Program-made: the position numbers and the translations under genes
Assembly (NCBI GenBank): GCA_016716835.1
Contig: JADJUW010000003.1
Span: 186,001 to 250,000 of the forward strand
DNA length: 64,000 nt
Direction: 5' to 3'
From: Myxococcales bacterium
GTDB taxonomy: Bacteria > Myxococcota_A > Polyangia > Haliangiales > Haliangiaceae
The notes under the pieces: generated by a model
The model's database searches: none
The model's input: the letters and a program-made list of their open reading frames with translations, nothing else
What the model was told of the DNA's origin: nothing
In this document: positions 49,258 through 58,444 of the stretch, in pieces
Layout: every line of letters begins with the position of its first letter
Numbering within the stretch: the stretch's first letter is position 1

Positions 49258-50780
49258 GCGGTGGCCGCGGCCAGCGACGCCGCCATCACGGCCGCCATGG
49301 CCATGATGGCGATTTGCGGGTTAACGCCGAGGTTGCCCGGGAAGACGCTTGAGTCGGCGATGTAGAGGCCTGGGGTTGTGTGGTGGCGAAAGTCGGGGCG
49401 CACGACGCTGGTGGCAGGATCGCTGCCCATGCGCGCGGTACCAAAGAGGTGCGTCATCGACATCGCGTAGGCTTTGGGATTCAGCGAGCCCTCGTCGGTG
49501 AGCTGCGCCATGCGGCGCGGATCGCTGACGACCGCATCAAAACCGGCGACCCCGGGATACACCTCGCGCGCCCCGGCGGCGAGCATTACCTCGCCCAGCC
49601 GACGCACGCCGAGGCGCACCTTGCGCACGTCGGCGTTAGTTAGCGAGTAGCGCACGCTGGCGCGCCCCGCGAGGCCACGGCGCACGCTGCCACGTGCCTC
49701 GGCATGAATGGCGGCCCCGGCCACCGCATAGCGGTTGAGCTCGGTGAGGCGGCGCGCGAAGGCCGGCCCGACGTCCGGGAGGCGGCTCGCCAAGATGGGC
49801 AGGTCAAAGCCAATCGCTTCGAGCTTGAGGCCTTCGTGGAGCCAGCCGGTGACTTCGTGGCCTTGCGTGGCGCCGCGGAAATTGTCGACGGGTTCGTCAA
49901 AGCGCGCGGTCAACGACACGCCGGGATGCGCCATCAGGCCGTGCCCAACCGCGCCGTGCGTTATGCCGGAGGCTTGCAAGATCATCGGAGTTTGGATCGC
50001 GCTCGCCGCGAGCACGACCGCATAACGTGCGCGCGCCTCGACCGCCGCGCCGGCCGCGGTGATGCCCTCGACGCCATACGCGCCGCGCGCATCGGTGAGC
50101 ACGCGGGTAACGCGGATGCCGGCCATGAGGCGTGCGCCGTCACGAACGGCGTCTGGCAAAAACGTACGCTCCATGGAAAGCTTGGCGCCATTGGGGCAGC
50201 CTTGCAGACAACGGCCCGACCCCATGCAGCCCGTCACGTTGCGCGAGATCGGCCGATGCGCCACGCCGAGCGCCTCGGCGCCTCGCGCGAGCACGAGATT
50301 TTTCGCGCCCGCGATGGCAGGTGGCGTTGGCGCGACATGCAAGCGGCTCATGATCTCGGCTTGGGCGGCGGTCAGCGCCTCCCATGATAGCCCCTCGGCG
50401 AGCGCCGGATCGGCGGCCAGCCACGCGTCGTAGATCTCGCGCGGAAACGCCCAGCTGATCGCGCCGTTGATGACCGAGGTGCCACCAACCACCTTGCCCT
50501 GCAGATATGGCATCGGGCTGCTGCCCATGGCGATCGAGGTGCCCATGTCGCGATACATCAGGCCCATCGCGCGCACCGCGCTGACGGGAAACTGCGCGGG
50601 CGTGACATGGGCGCCTTCCTCGAGCACGAGCACGTCGAGGCCCCCCGCCGCGAGGTTCCGCGCGACGGTGGCGCCGGCGGGGCCACTGCCCACGACGATG
50701 ACCTCGCTCGCCAGCGTGAGGCGTCGTCGGACGTCGGCGCCGTCAAGCGCGATCAGCGCGTGGTGCGCTTCGCCGCTCAC
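49254..50780 (-). CDS. GMC-family FAD oxidoreductase
   Basis: A 508-residue flavoprotein: FAD Rossmann motif VIVVGSGPAGATVARNLAAGGLDVLVLEEG, GGTSVINGAISW (GMC motif), NVTGCMGSGRCLQGCPNGAKLSM, and the C-terminal SSVFPGNLGVNPQIAIMAMA with conserved His-Asn region (HLFGTARMG). It should oxidise an alcohol, sterol or aldose-type substrate. The GTG start overlaps the stop of the upstream gene by four bases (GTGA). It is the last gene of a GntR-controlled operon. Confidence 0.9.
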   Translation of the reverse strand: MSGEAHHALIALDGADVRRRLTLASEVIVVGSGPAGATVARNLAAGGLDVLVLEEGAHVTPAQFPVSAVRAMGLMYRDMGTSIAMGSSPMPYLQGKVVGGTSVINGAISWAFPREIYDAWLAADPALAEGLSWEALTAAQAEIMSRLHVAPTPPAIAGAKNLVLARGAEALGVAHRPISRNVTGCMGSGRCLQGCPNGAKLSMERTFLPDAVRDGARLMAGIRVTRVLTDARGAYGVEGITAAGAAVEARARYAVVLAASAIQTPMILQASGITHGAVGHGLMAHPGVSLTARFDEPVDNFRGATQGHEVTGWLHEGLKLEAIGFDLPILASRLPDVGPAFARRLTELNRYAVAGAAIHAEARGSVRRGLAGRASVRYSLTNADVRKVRLGVRRLGEVMLAAGAREVYPGVAGFDAVVSDPRRMAQLTDEGSLNPKAYAMSMTHLFGTARMGSDPATSVVRPDFRHHTTPGLYIADSSVFPGNLGVNPQIAIMAMAAVMAASLAAATA

Positions 50781-51811
50781 GCGGTAAACCTTTCGCGAAC
50801 CGCGGGGTCGTCGAAATAGCCAAAGCCGCCGAGCATCTTAAAGGTCGCTAGGAGCTGGCGCACGAGGTAGCGCTGATCCGCGGCCAGCACCTCAAGCAAG
50901 GCGATTTGCCGCGCAGGCGGCAGGCGCGCAAAGCGGTGATGAAAGCCCGCATAGCCTAGCGGCAAGGCATTAAACGCGTGCAACATGGCGCGCAGCCCGG
51001 GGCCAAACGTCGGCGCCGTCGCGCCTGCCATGATCTCCCATACCGCCGGCGACACGTCACGTCGTGGTGGCAGGTCGGCGGTGGTCGTCGCGTAGATGGC
51101 GGTGAAGATCGCGTCGGCTAAGGCGCGCTCGTTGCCGGTCAAGGCGTTGAGACGGGTGGCGATCGACGTGGCATGCTTATCGCGCGCCGGGCTTGGTGAA
51201 GCTGCGCCAACGGCATCGGTGGCAAGCGCGCCGGCGATGCATGCCGGCACATAAGTCGTGCGATGTTCGCGCTGCAAGGCGAAATATGTCGGCGTCTCGA
51301 CGCAGGCGCCGCCGATCACGGCGTAGCTCATCCCGATGAGGCATGTCGGATCACCTGGCGTGAGCGCGACCAGCGGGTCTTTGATCGCGCGCATCGGCTC
51401 CCAGCGTGGATTGTAGGCGCTGCGCCCGTAGTCGATGATGAGCCCGCGATCGAGGCCTTGCGGCACGGCGACCCCACGCGGTTCGATCACCTCGTAGAAC
51501 CAAACGCAGCGCGGCGCGCCGTTGTGCTCGATGGGCCTGCTCGCTGCAGCGAGGCCGTCTTGATGCAGGCGCACGTTCCAGCCGAGCAGCGCCCCGGTGA
51601 TCGCATCGCGATGGAAGACTTTTTGAAAGGTCGACCACGTCAGCGTTTCGACAACCGTCGCCGCGCCCAGCACGGTGCCGCGGTAGGTCCAGCCGGCTAG
51701 CTGACTGGGCGCGATCGCATGGCCGTGCGAGATACGTCGGCGCAGCTCGCCACGGCTCGCGTGCCGCAACGATGCGATGGCATCGGCGTGCAGCAAGGGC
51801 GCGCGCGTCAT
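50777..51811 (-). CDS. Protein of unknown function coupled to GMC oxidoreductase
   Basis: A 344-residue protein. The N-terminal two thirds (WTYRGTVLGAATVVETLTW, GYFDDP-like repeats absent) is unknown and may bind a substrate. The last about 60 residues (RLPPARQIALLEVLAADQRYLVRQLLATFKMLGGFGYFDD) resemble the small helical subunit that accompanies GMC dehydrogenases. The ATG at 51811 overlaps the GntR stop by four bases. The gene therefore probably encodes a partner of the GMC enzyme. Confidence 0.7.
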   Translation of the reverse strand: MTRAPLLHADAIASLRHASRGELRRRISHGHAIAPSQLAGWTYRGTVLGAATVVETLTWSTFQKVFHRDAITGALLGWNVRLHQDGLAAASRPIEHNGAPRCVWFYEVIEPRGVAVPQGLDRGLIIDYGRSAYNPRWEPMRAIKDPLVALTPGDPTCLIGMSYAVIGGACVETPTYFALQREHRTTYVPACIAGALATDAVGAASPSPARDKHATSIATRLNALTGNERALADAIFTAIYATTTADLPPRRDVSPAVWEIMAGATAPTFGPGLRAMLHAFNALPLGYAGFHHRFARLPPARQIALLEVLAADQRYLVRQLLATFKMLGGFGYFDDPAVRERFTA

Positions 51812-52527
51812 GATGGCGACCTGCTGGGCCCCCACTTGGCGAGGCGGCGAAGGGCGGCGCGGTCGGCGATCTCGAGCGCGGTGCGCAAGCCGGCGCGCAG
51901 GGCCTCGTTCGGCGCGGACCCTTGGTGGCGTACGATCGCGAGGAGCGCGTCGTAGTTGCGCATGGCCTGCTTGCGATCGTGGTGTAGCGCGGCGGCAAGC
52001 GCGGGCTGCGCGCGATAGACCGCGGCGAGCGAATTAAACAGCAGCAGCATCGCAAAATTATCGGCGGCGACGACGATCGCGCGTGAAATCTCGACGTCGC
52101 GTTCGATAAACGCGTCGAGCGCCGGCTCATGCCGCTGGCGATCGATCAGCGCGGCGAGGGTGGTTTGCCCCGCGGTGGAGAGTTTGCTCGCGGCCTTGAG
52201 CACGGTCTCAACCGCGAGCAGCCGTCGAAGCTCTAGAAAGGACGCCACCTTGGTGACGTCGCGGTGGACGTCGATGTGCGCGAGCATGCCGAGATTGGCG
52301 TGCTGCGCCGGCGCAAGCACCCGCACGGCATCGCCTTGGCGGGCGCGCACCAGGCCCTCGGCCTCAAGCCGGGCGATGGCCGCGCGCAGGGTCAAGCGGC
52401 TGACGCCCAGCGTGCCGGCTAGTTGCCGCTCGGGTGGGAGCGCCTCTCCGGGCGCCGGGCGGCCGGCGAGAATGGCGGCGCGCAGGTTGGCCAGCGCGGC
52501 ATCGACGGGACGGACGGACACGACCAT
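51808..52527 (-). CDS. GntR-family (FadR/FCD-type) transcriptional regulator
   Basis: A 239-residue regulator with an N-terminal winged helix-turn-helix (AILAGRPAPGEALPPERQLAGTLGVSRLTLRAAIARLEAEGLVRAR) and a helical C-terminal FCD-type sensor domain (HRDVTKVASFLELRRLLAVE). It should respond to an acyl-CoA, acid or related effector and control the downstream GMC operon. A perfect palindrome touches its start codon (52528-52546), which fits autoregulation. Confidence 0.85.
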   Translation of the reverse strand: MVVSVRPVDAALANLRAAILAGRPAPGEALPPERQLAGTLGVSRLTLRAAIARLEAEGLVRARQGDAVRVLAPAQHANLGMLAHIDVHRDVTKVASFLELRRLLAVETVLKAASKLSTAGQTTLAALIDRQRHEPALDAFIERDVEISRAIVVAADNFAMLLLFNSLAAVYRAQPALAAALHHDRKQAMRNYDALLAIVRHQGSAPNEALRAGLRTALEIADRAALRRLAKWGPSRSPS

Positions 52528-52546
52528 TGGTTTAATGGTTAAACCA
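52528..52546. promoter_or_regulatory. Perfect palindrome abutting GntR start, candidate autoregulatory operator
   Basis: TGGTTTAATGGTTAAACCA has two 8-base arms around a 3-base centre and ends exactly at the ATG of the regulator (minus strand). TGGT...ACCA half-sites are common for GntR/FadR proteins. On the minus strand TTGATC and TAACCA are spaced by 17 bases, so the site would overlap the -10 element and the +1 region of a leaderless transcript. Confidence 0.7.
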
Positions 52547-52683
52547 GTTTAGAAAGAAGATCAATCGGAAATTGCACCCCCGAACGCGCGTCATGTCGGA
52601 CATTTTCGCCAGGGTGTGAACGCGGCTGCGGGCGCGCAGCGCCGAGCGGGTGGGAACAAGGCTACGCGTAGCTGGCACGGTTC

Positions 52684-53808
52684 ATGCTGATGTCGTCAGC
52701 CATGCAAGCTAATCGCAAACGACAGTCTTTGACTCACGCAACATCGGTCACACGGGGCTCGCGACGGGCGACTTGGTCCGCACGCGCAGGCCTAGCTATC
52801 GGCGTGGTCGCGCTGCAGGGCTGCGTCAGCGCCGGCGATCGCTACGCCAACGGCTGCCCTAACGACGAAGTGTGTTCACCAAGTACACCAGATGGTCTCC
52901 TGTTTAGCGGACCCGCACTTGGCGATACGATTCTCGATGGCACCATCCGACCTGTGGCCGACGGTGGAACGAGTCATATCGAAATTTTGCTGCCAGGCGG
53001 CGGCTTCTTCAATCTGCCGTATCTCGCGTCGAGCAGCGGCGCGAGCCTGGTCGTGACGGGGCAGGATGGCGACGAGGTTGCCATCGAAGGCGCCGCGGTC
53101 GGCACGGCGTGGCTTCGGATTACCGACGACGCCAATGCGCTCTACGATCGAATCCAGATCGACACCGCCTTTCTCGCTGCCCTCGATATCTTGCCGGCGC
53201 TTGGCGAATCGCTGCCCAATGCCGGCGAGATCGCGTTGGCGCGCGGCGAACCGGCGAGCATCGTCGTTGGCTTGCGGAGCGCAACTGGCGAGCGCCTCAT
53301 TGATGACTCGCTGGCGGTCATCGTCAATGGCGGCCCAACGACGGTCGCAACCGCGGCCTGGGACACCTTCACCGTCGACGCGGCCGGTGAAAGCGCGTCG
53401 CTAACCTTTTCCGCGGGCGTCAGTGACTATGTCGTCGACCTGCCAACTATCACTGCGCTCGAAGAAATCTTGCTTGCGGATGAGTACGAACTCAGTGACG
53501 GCTATTCTGAGGTCGTTTGCTTTGAGGGGCGCTTTGGCATTTACACCGTGCTAGGCGTGCCATGGGAAGTCAGCATCGATGGCATGCCACCTGTTGCGGC
53601 CATCGGCAATTGCATCTCGGTTGAGGCCACGGGGCCGACGGTGACGCTCGATGTAACCGGCCTCGACGCCAGCCAAACGTTTGTGCTGCCGGTGACGGCG
53701 GATGCTACCAAGCGCGCCTTCGCCAAGACCGCGCGGGCGCCAGCGACGGTCCTCGGCACCCAAGGCGAGCGCGCCGCCGCGGCGGCCAACGGCGCGCCGG
53801 TGCGCTAG
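52684..53808 (+). CDS. Lipoprotein of unknown function
   Basis: A 374-residue lipoprotein with a long basic N-region and lipobox VALQGC (Cys about residue 47 from the first ATG). The mature part (VAALDILPALGESLPNAGEI, FTVDAAGESASLTFSAGVSDYVVDLP) suggests beta-rich, bacterial Ig-like folding, with few Cys. No domain is recognised. An internal ATG (for example MQANRKRQ) may be the true start. The gene lies between the GntR gene (divergent) and a convergent ATPase gene. Confidence 0.65.
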   Translation: MLMSSAMQANRKRQSLTHATSVTRGSRRATWSARAGLAIGVVALQGCVSAGDRYANGCPNDEVCSPSTPDGLLFSGPALGDTILDGTIRPVADGGTSHIEILLPGGGFFNLPYLASSSGASLVVTGQDGDEVAIEGAAVGTAWLRITDDANALYDRIQIDTAFLAALDILPALGESLPNAGEIALARGEPASIVVGLRSATGERLIDDSLAVIVNGGPTTVATAAWDTFTVDAAGESASLTFSAGVSDYVVDLPTITALEEILLADEYELSDGYSEVVCFEGRFGIYTVLGVPWEVSIDGMPPVAAIGNCISVEATGPTVTLDVTGLDASQTFVLPVTADATKRAFAKTARAPATVLGTQGERAAAAANGAPVR

Positions 53809-53841
53809 GTCTCGTCTGTCTGGCGCGCCGCGACCGGCATA

Positions 53842-54972
53842 TCAGATCCATGTCGGGAGCTGCTGCAGAAAGTCTCCGGCCGGGCGGATCTCAACATCGT
53901 CGACGATCGAGGCCTTGCGACCGAGATACAAAATCGTACAAGCCGCCATCGGATACTCCTCGCGAAATGACTTCAGGCCGTGGAAATCGGCGCCGCGCAA
54001 GGTATCGGTATGCTTGACCTCGATGGCGCGCAGCCCGTCGGCGCCATAGAGCACAAAATCAACCTCGTGGCCGGACGCCGTCCGCCAATAGTGCAACGTC
54101 GCGTCGCGCTGGGCATAGTCGATCGCCGCGCGCAGCTCCTGCATGACCAGGGTTTCGAGTGCTAGCCCGCCCAGCTCCGTGGTTGCATCGAGCGGCCCGC
54201 GCGGACGAATGGCCTGAAATACGCCGCAGTCAAAAAAATAGAACTTGGGAGCCTGCACGACGCGTCGCTTGGCGCGCTTGGTAAAAGCGGGCAGCCTAAG
54301 GCCGAGCATGAGATCTTCTAAGATGCCGACGTAATCTTCCACCATCTTGCGATTTACCGCCGCGTCGCGCGCGATGGCGCTGAGGTTCATGACGCTGCCT
54401 TGCGAAAATGAGAGCGTCTCGAGAAATCGCGCAAAGGCGGGCAGATTGCGGGTGAGGCCTTCCTGCTGCACCTCCTCGCGCAGGTACGTGCTGACATAGC
54501 TTTTTAGAAAGCCCCTTGGGTCGGGCTCGGTATATGCTAAAGGCAATTGGCCAAACTGAAGCGAGTGCTTAAGCTGGAAGGCCTCGCCGAGCTCGCTGGC
54601 CGTGAGGGGGTGCATGGTTAGCGACAGGGCGCGTCCCGCCAGCAAATTGACGCCGCTGCGTCGCAGTTTCCTCGCACTCGATCCCGTCAACACAAAGGCG
54701 AGGCGTTTCCCCTCGATCAGCCGATGCACCTCGTTGAGCAGCTCGGGGACCCTCTGGATTTCGTCGATGACGATGCGCTTGGTCTGCTTGGCGACATAGG
54801 CCTCTAGTCGTTTTGGGTTGGCCAGCAATTCGGCATAGGTCTCGCTATCGAGCAGATCGATGTAGGGCGCCTCTGGAAACCCAGCCCTCACCCAGCTGGA
54901 TTTGCCGGTGCCTCGTGGCCCGAGCAAAAAAAAGCTCTTGGTCTGCGGCGGCGTAAGCGCCCTGTGAAACAT
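53842..54972 (-). CDS. AAA ATPase with DUF4143 domain
   Basis: A 376-residue protein: Walker A LLGPRGTGKSSWV, Walker B RIVIDEIQRVPELL, Arg sensor region LTGSSARKLRR with GRALSLTMHPLTASEL, then a C-terminal DUF4143 nuclease-like domain (GGLALETLVMQELRAAIDYAQRDATLHYWRTASGHEVDFVLY ... AIEVKH). Proteins of this kind are widespread, often solitary and accessory, with unknown role. A large palindrome overlaps its start codon. Some leader palindromes and AT-rich surroundings suggest transfer. Confidence 0.88.
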   Translation of the reverse strand: MFHRALTPPQTKSFFLLGPRGTGKSSWVRAGFPEAPYIDLLDSETYAELLANPKRLEAYVAKQTKRIVIDEIQRVPELLNEVHRLIEGKRLAFVLTGSSARKLRRSGVNLLAGRALSLTMHPLTASELGEAFQLKHSLQFGQLPLAYTEPDPRGFLKSYVSTYLREEVQQEGLTRNLPAFARFLETLSFSQGSVMNLSAIARDAAVNRKMVEDYVGILEDLMLGLRLPAFTKRAKRRVVQAPKFYFFDCGVFQAIRPRGPLDATTELGGLALETLVMQELRAAIDYAQRDATLHYWRTASGHEVDFVLYGADGLRAIEVKHTDTLRGADFHGLKSFREEYPMAACTILYLGRKASIVDDVEIRPAGDFLQQLPTWI

Positions 54973-55001
54973 AACTCCAAATTACATGCAAATTGGAGTT
55001 A
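54972..55001. promoter_or_regulatory. 30-base imperfect palindrome touching ATPase start codon
   Basis: Perfect 9-base outer arms (TAACTCCAA / TTGGAGTTA) surround a 12-base centre that is itself nearly symmetric around ACATGC, with two mismatched pairs in all. It overlaps the first base of the start codon. This suggests an autoregulatory operator or an RNA structure that hides the start. Confidence 0.55.
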
Positions 55002-55027
55002 TAGCTACCATGATATAAAACATGATT

Positions 55028-55096
55028 AAATTCAGATATTTGAATTTCCAATAGCTGGGAGGAACCAAGCTTTTGGCACTATTTGCACAAATAGTG
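55028..55096. repeat. Two further inverted repeats in AT-rich spacer
   Basis: At 55028-55047 arms AAATTCA and TGAATTT flank 6 bases. At 55077-55096 arms CACTATTTG and CAAATAGTG flank 2 bases, a perfect 9-base dyad. Neither is followed by a T-run, so they are more likely protein-binding sites than terminators. Confidence 0.5.
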
Positions 55097-55119
55097 GGCA
55101 GTTCAGCGGCACCAGTACC

Positions 55120-55683
55120 TCACTTGGCAAGCATGGTTTTCTTGGCGAGCTCGTATTCTTCCTTTCTGACTTCCTGAAAGGTTTCTTCAAAAAAAACTTC
55201 GATGCCTTGTCCGGCATACGTTTTGGTTACGCGTAGCCCATCCGTTGTCAACGAGTCCTTAGAGGTCACGAGTCCGCCGTCCGGCATGGTGGAGGTCGAT
55301 TCCCAAGACGTCCATTGCCATGGCGCTCCTGAAAGAGTTCCCTTGCCTTCAAAGGCACCTGACGCTTCGGTCATCGTAAACGTGGCGCCATTGACGGCCA
55401 TCACCACCACATAAACGCTAGCCTTTCCCGAGCGTCCATCTTCACTAACGACCTCCTCTGTAATTGTCGAACTGCTGGGGTCGAGCGTGCGCTTGGCTAA
55501 AACCTTGGTTTCCCCAACGTGCCGACCGCCCATCGTCATGATCGATGTGCCCGCGTAGTAGTGGTCGCTGGGCACATCCGCCGATGCGGTCGGTCGTGGC
55601 GCTGCCGGCGCGGACGTATGACCACTTCGACAACTAGCAATCGCTACAAACGCCAAAACAAGAGAGAGCCTAAAGATTCGCAT
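55120..55683 (-). CDS. Small lipoprotein of unknown function
   Basis: A 187-residue lipoprotein with lipobox VAIASC (Cys about residue 18), then a Ser/Pro-rich linker and a beta-rich domain (YYAGTSIMTMGGRHVGETKVLAKRTLD ... WTSWESTSTMPDGG). ATG 55683 is chosen because the signal peptide begins there. No family is recognised. It lies 53 bases beyond the pst operon on the same strand. Confidence 0.65.
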   Translation of the reverse strand: MRIFRLSLVLAFVAIASCRSGHTSAPAAPRPTASADVPSDHYYAGTSIMTMGGRHVGETKVLAKRTLDPSSSTITEEVVSEDGRSGKASVYVVVMAVNGATFTMTEASGAFEGKGTLSGAPWQWTSWESTSTMPDGGLVTSKDSLTTDGLRVTKTYAGQGIEVFFEETFQEVRKEEYELAKKTMLAK

Positions 55684-55736
55684 GGTGCATTGCAGCATGC
55701 ACGCCAACCACTTAGCAAGTACCTAAGCGCCCGCGA

Positions 55737-56531
55737 TCAGCCAAACTTGCCGGTGATGTAGTCTTCGGTGCGGCGGTCTTTCGGCGAGGTGAACATCTGC
55801 CCGGTGTGGCCAAATTCAACCAACTCGCCGCTGAGAAAAAACGCGGTGCGATGCGAGACGCGCGTCGCCTGCTGCAAGTTGTGCGTCACGATGACGATGG
55901 TGTAGCTGTGGCGCAGCTCGTGCAGCAAGTCTTCGATGCGCGCGGTGGCAATCGGGTCGAGCGCGGAGCACGGCTCGTCCATCAAGATGACTTCCGGATC
56001 CACCGCCAAGGTGCGCGCGATGCAGAGCCGCTGCTGCTGGCCGCCTGAGAGGCTGGTGCCCGGCTTGTCGAGGATGTCTTTGACTTCGTCCCACAGCGCC
56101 GCCTGGGTGAGCGCGCGCTGCACGATGTCCGAGGCATGCGCGCGGTCGAGGCGTGCCGTCATGACCAGGCCCGACAACACGTTTTCGCGAATGGTCATGT
56201 TGGGAAATGGGTTCGGCTTTTGAAACACCATGCCGACGCGGCGGCGCAAGAGCACGGGGTCGACCTTGGGGTCGTAGACATTGTCGCTATCGAGCAGCAC
56301 GGTGCCACTGCTGCGCGCGCTGGCGATCAGCTCGTGCATGCGGTTGAGGCAGCGCACGAACGTCGACTTGCCGCAGCCTGAGGGGCCAATAATCGCGGTG
56401 ACGGTGTTTTGCGGAATGTCGAGCGTGACGCCCTTGACCACCTCGTTGGTGCCAAAGAAGGCACGCAGCTCGCGCACCGAAAACTTGGCGGGGTTGGTGG
56501 CCTGGGCGGCGGCTTGTTGGGCTAGCGGCAT
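55737..56531 (-). CDS. pstB: Phosphate ABC transporter ATP-binding protein
   Basis: The 264-residue ATPase that powers phosphate import through PstCA. It has Walker [12 protein letters not shown], the Q-loop [15 protein letters not shown] typical of PstB, the ABC signature [16 protein letters not shown], Walker [14 protein letters not shown] and the H-loop VTHN. It is the last gene of pstSCAB and starts 2 bases after pstA. No phoU follows. Confidence 0.97.
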   Translation of the reverse strand: MPLAQQAAAQATNPAKFSVRELRAFFGTNEVVKGVTLDIPQNTVTAIIGPSGCGKSTFVRCLNRMHELIASARSSGTVLLDSDNVYDPKVDPVLLRRRVGMVFQKPNPFPNMTIRENVLSGLVMTARLDRAHASDIVQRALTQAALWDEVKDILDKPGTSLSGGQQQRLCIARTLAVDPEVILMDEPCSALDPIATARIEDLLHELRHSYTIVIVTHNLQQATRVSHRTAFFLSGELVEFGHTGQMFTSPKDRRTEDYITGKFG

Positions 56532-56533
56532 GG

Positions 56534-57484
56534 TTAGATTCGCCTTTGGTAGCGGTTGCGCAGCATGATCGCCGCGGAGTTGAGGATGAGCAGCGTCGTC
56601 ATCAGCACGATGATCGCGGCGGCGGCGTTCACCATGTATTCATGCTTGGCATTCGCGGTCCACACATAGACTTGCATCGGCAGCGCGGTGAAATCGGAGT
56701 CAATGCCGTCGGGGATGCCGGTCATAAAGGTTGCCGCGCCGACCACCACGAGCGGCGCGGTCTCGCCAATGGCGCGCGACGTGGCCAAGATCGCACCGGT
56801 TAGGATGCCAGGTAGCGCCTGCGGCAACACGACCTTGCGCACCATTTGCCAGCGGGTTGCGCCAAGGCCGAGCGCGGCCTCGCGCAGGCTGTCGGGTACC
56901 GTGCGCAACGCCTCGCGCGCCGAGACAATGACAACCGGCAGCACGAGCAGCGAAAGCGTCAGGGCGCCGGCAATGACCACCTCGCCGAGGCCAAATGCCC
57001 GCACAAACAATGCCAGGCCGAGCAGGCCGTAAATTACTGAGGGCACGCCAGCCAGGTTGGCGATCGCCACCTCGATCACGCCCGCTATGCGCGAGCGCTT
57101 CCCGTATTCTTCGAGGTAAACCGCGGCGCCGACGCCCAGCGGCAATGAGATCACAGAGGTGAGGATCATCAACCATAGGGTGCCAACGAGCGGTGGCAAG
57201 ATGCCGGCGCGCCCGGGACGCATCGAGTCGGTGTTGGAAAAAAATGACCAGTCGATGCGCCCCAGGCCCGTCGCGACGACATCGCCAATGAGCCATGCAA
57301 GCACGAGCAGTGGCACGAACACCGCCGTGGCGCAGGCGGCGCGAAACACCGTCTCGGCGAGCTTGCCAGGGCGCTTGGATGTGATGGGCACGTGTGCCGC
57401 GCCCGCGCTCGGCGGTGAACTGGGCAGCGGCGGATGAGAGATCCGTACGATGTGGCGTTGGGTGATTGGCGCGGCCGGCTCCAT
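56534..57484 (-). CDS. pstA: Phosphate ABC transporter permease PstA
   Basis: A 316-residue permease with about six membrane helices ([67 protein letters not shown]). The EAA-type loop is [24 protein letters not shown] start at ATG 57484 with a GGAGG sequence 10 bases upstream; the longer open frame upstream lies inside pstC. It contacts PstC and PstB. Confidence 0.95.
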   Translation of the reverse strand: MEPAAPITQRHIVRISHPPLPSSPPSAGAAHVPITSKRPGKLAETVFRAACATAVFVPLLVLAWLIGDVVATGLGRIDWSFFSNTDSMRPGRAGILPPLVGTLWLMILTSVISLPLGVGAAVYLEEYGKRSRIAGVIEVAIANLAGVPSVIYGLLGLALFVRAFGLGEVVIAGALTLSLLVLPVVIVSAREALRTVPDSLREAALGLGATRWQMVRKVVLPQALPGILTGAILATSRAIGETAPLVVVGAATFMTGIPDGIDSDFTALPMQVYVWTANAKHEYMVNAAAAIIVLMTTLLILNSAAIMLRNRYQRRI

Positions 57485-57486
57485 GG

Positions 57487-58443
57487 CTACAGCCCTCCTT
57501 GGGTGCGCCGTTTGCGCGACAGGCGATAGCTGGTGAGGTTCATCACCAGCGTAAACAAGAACAGGCAGGCGCCGACGACGAATAGGGTTTTGTACTCCAC
57601 CGATCCCGTCGGCACGTCGCCGGTCGAGATGCGAACTATATAGGCGGCCATGGTTTCGACGGGCCCACGTGGATCCAGCGTGGCCTTGGCGCTCTGGCCG
57701 GCGGCGACCGCGACGATCATGGTCTCGCCTACCGCACGCGAAATCGCCAGCGTCGTGGCGGCGGCGATGCCCGACCATGCGGTTGGCACGACGACGCGCG
57801 TGATCGTCGGCAGCTTGCTGGCGCCCAGTCCGTACGACGCCTCACGCAGGTGGTTGGGCACCGCGTAGATCGCGTCCTCCGCAAGCGAGGAGATCATGGG
57901 GATGATCATGATGCCCATGACCAGGCCCGGGCCCAGGGCGTTGAAGCCCGCGATCTGCGGGAACATGCCGCGCAGCCAGGGCGTGATCACCGTGAGCGCA
58001 AAAAAGCCATAGACAATAGTGGGCACGCCCGCAAGCAGCTCGAGGGCGGGCTTGAGCATGCGCCGTGCGCGTGGGCTGGCATACTCGCTGAGATAGATCG
58101 CCGCCATGAGGCCAAACGGCAAGGCCACGCCAATCGCGATCGCCGAGGTAAGCGCCGTGCCCGCCACCAGCGCCCAAATGCCGAAATGCGCCGTATGGGG
58201 CGTCCACACCAGCTCGCCCAAGAACTTGCTGACCGGCACCTCCGTAAAAAAATCGACGGCTTCGAAGGCTAAGACGATGACGATTCCGATGGTGACGAAA
58301 ATCGAAAGCACCGCGCAGGCGATGAGCACGATCTCCATCGCGCGTTCGAGGCGTCGCGGTATGCGGATGAGGCCTCGCAGGCCGCGGCTAGTTGTGGCGG
58401 CTTGGGACGCGCCTGCTTCGGGGGTGGCGAGTGCTGGCGGCAT
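57487..58443 (-). CDS. pstC: Phosphate ABC transporter permease PstC
   Basis: A 318-residue permease that, with PstA, forms the phosphate channel. Helices and the EAA-type segment are clear ([69 protein letters not shown]). An AGGAGG sequence stands upstream of the ATG. It begins 1 base after pstS. Confidence 0.95.
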   Translation of the reverse strand: MPPALATPEAGASQAATTSRGLRGLIRIPRRLERAMEIVLIACAVLSIFVTIGIVIVLAFEAVDFFTEVPVSKFLGELVWTPHTAHFGIWALVAGTALTSAIAIGVALPFGLMAAIYLSEYASPRARRMLKPALELLAGVPTIVYGFFALTVITPWLRGMFPQIAGFNALGPGLVMGIMIIPMISSLAEDAIYAVPNHLREASYGLGASKLPTITRVVVPTAWSGIAAATTLAISRAVGETMIVAVAAGQSAKATLDPRGPVETMAAYIVRISTGDVPTGSVEYKTLFVVGACLFLFTLVMNLTSYRLSRKRRTQGGL

Positions 58444-58444
58444 G

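Noticed and set aside
50467..50787. Plus-strand frame over the GMC oxidoreductase gene
   Set aside because: Shadow of the GMC frame with atypical Arg/Thr-rich composition.
57485..57778. Long N-terminal extension of pstA
   Set aside because: It lies within pstC and has no homology; the ATG at 57484 has a strong Shine-Dalgarno sequence.
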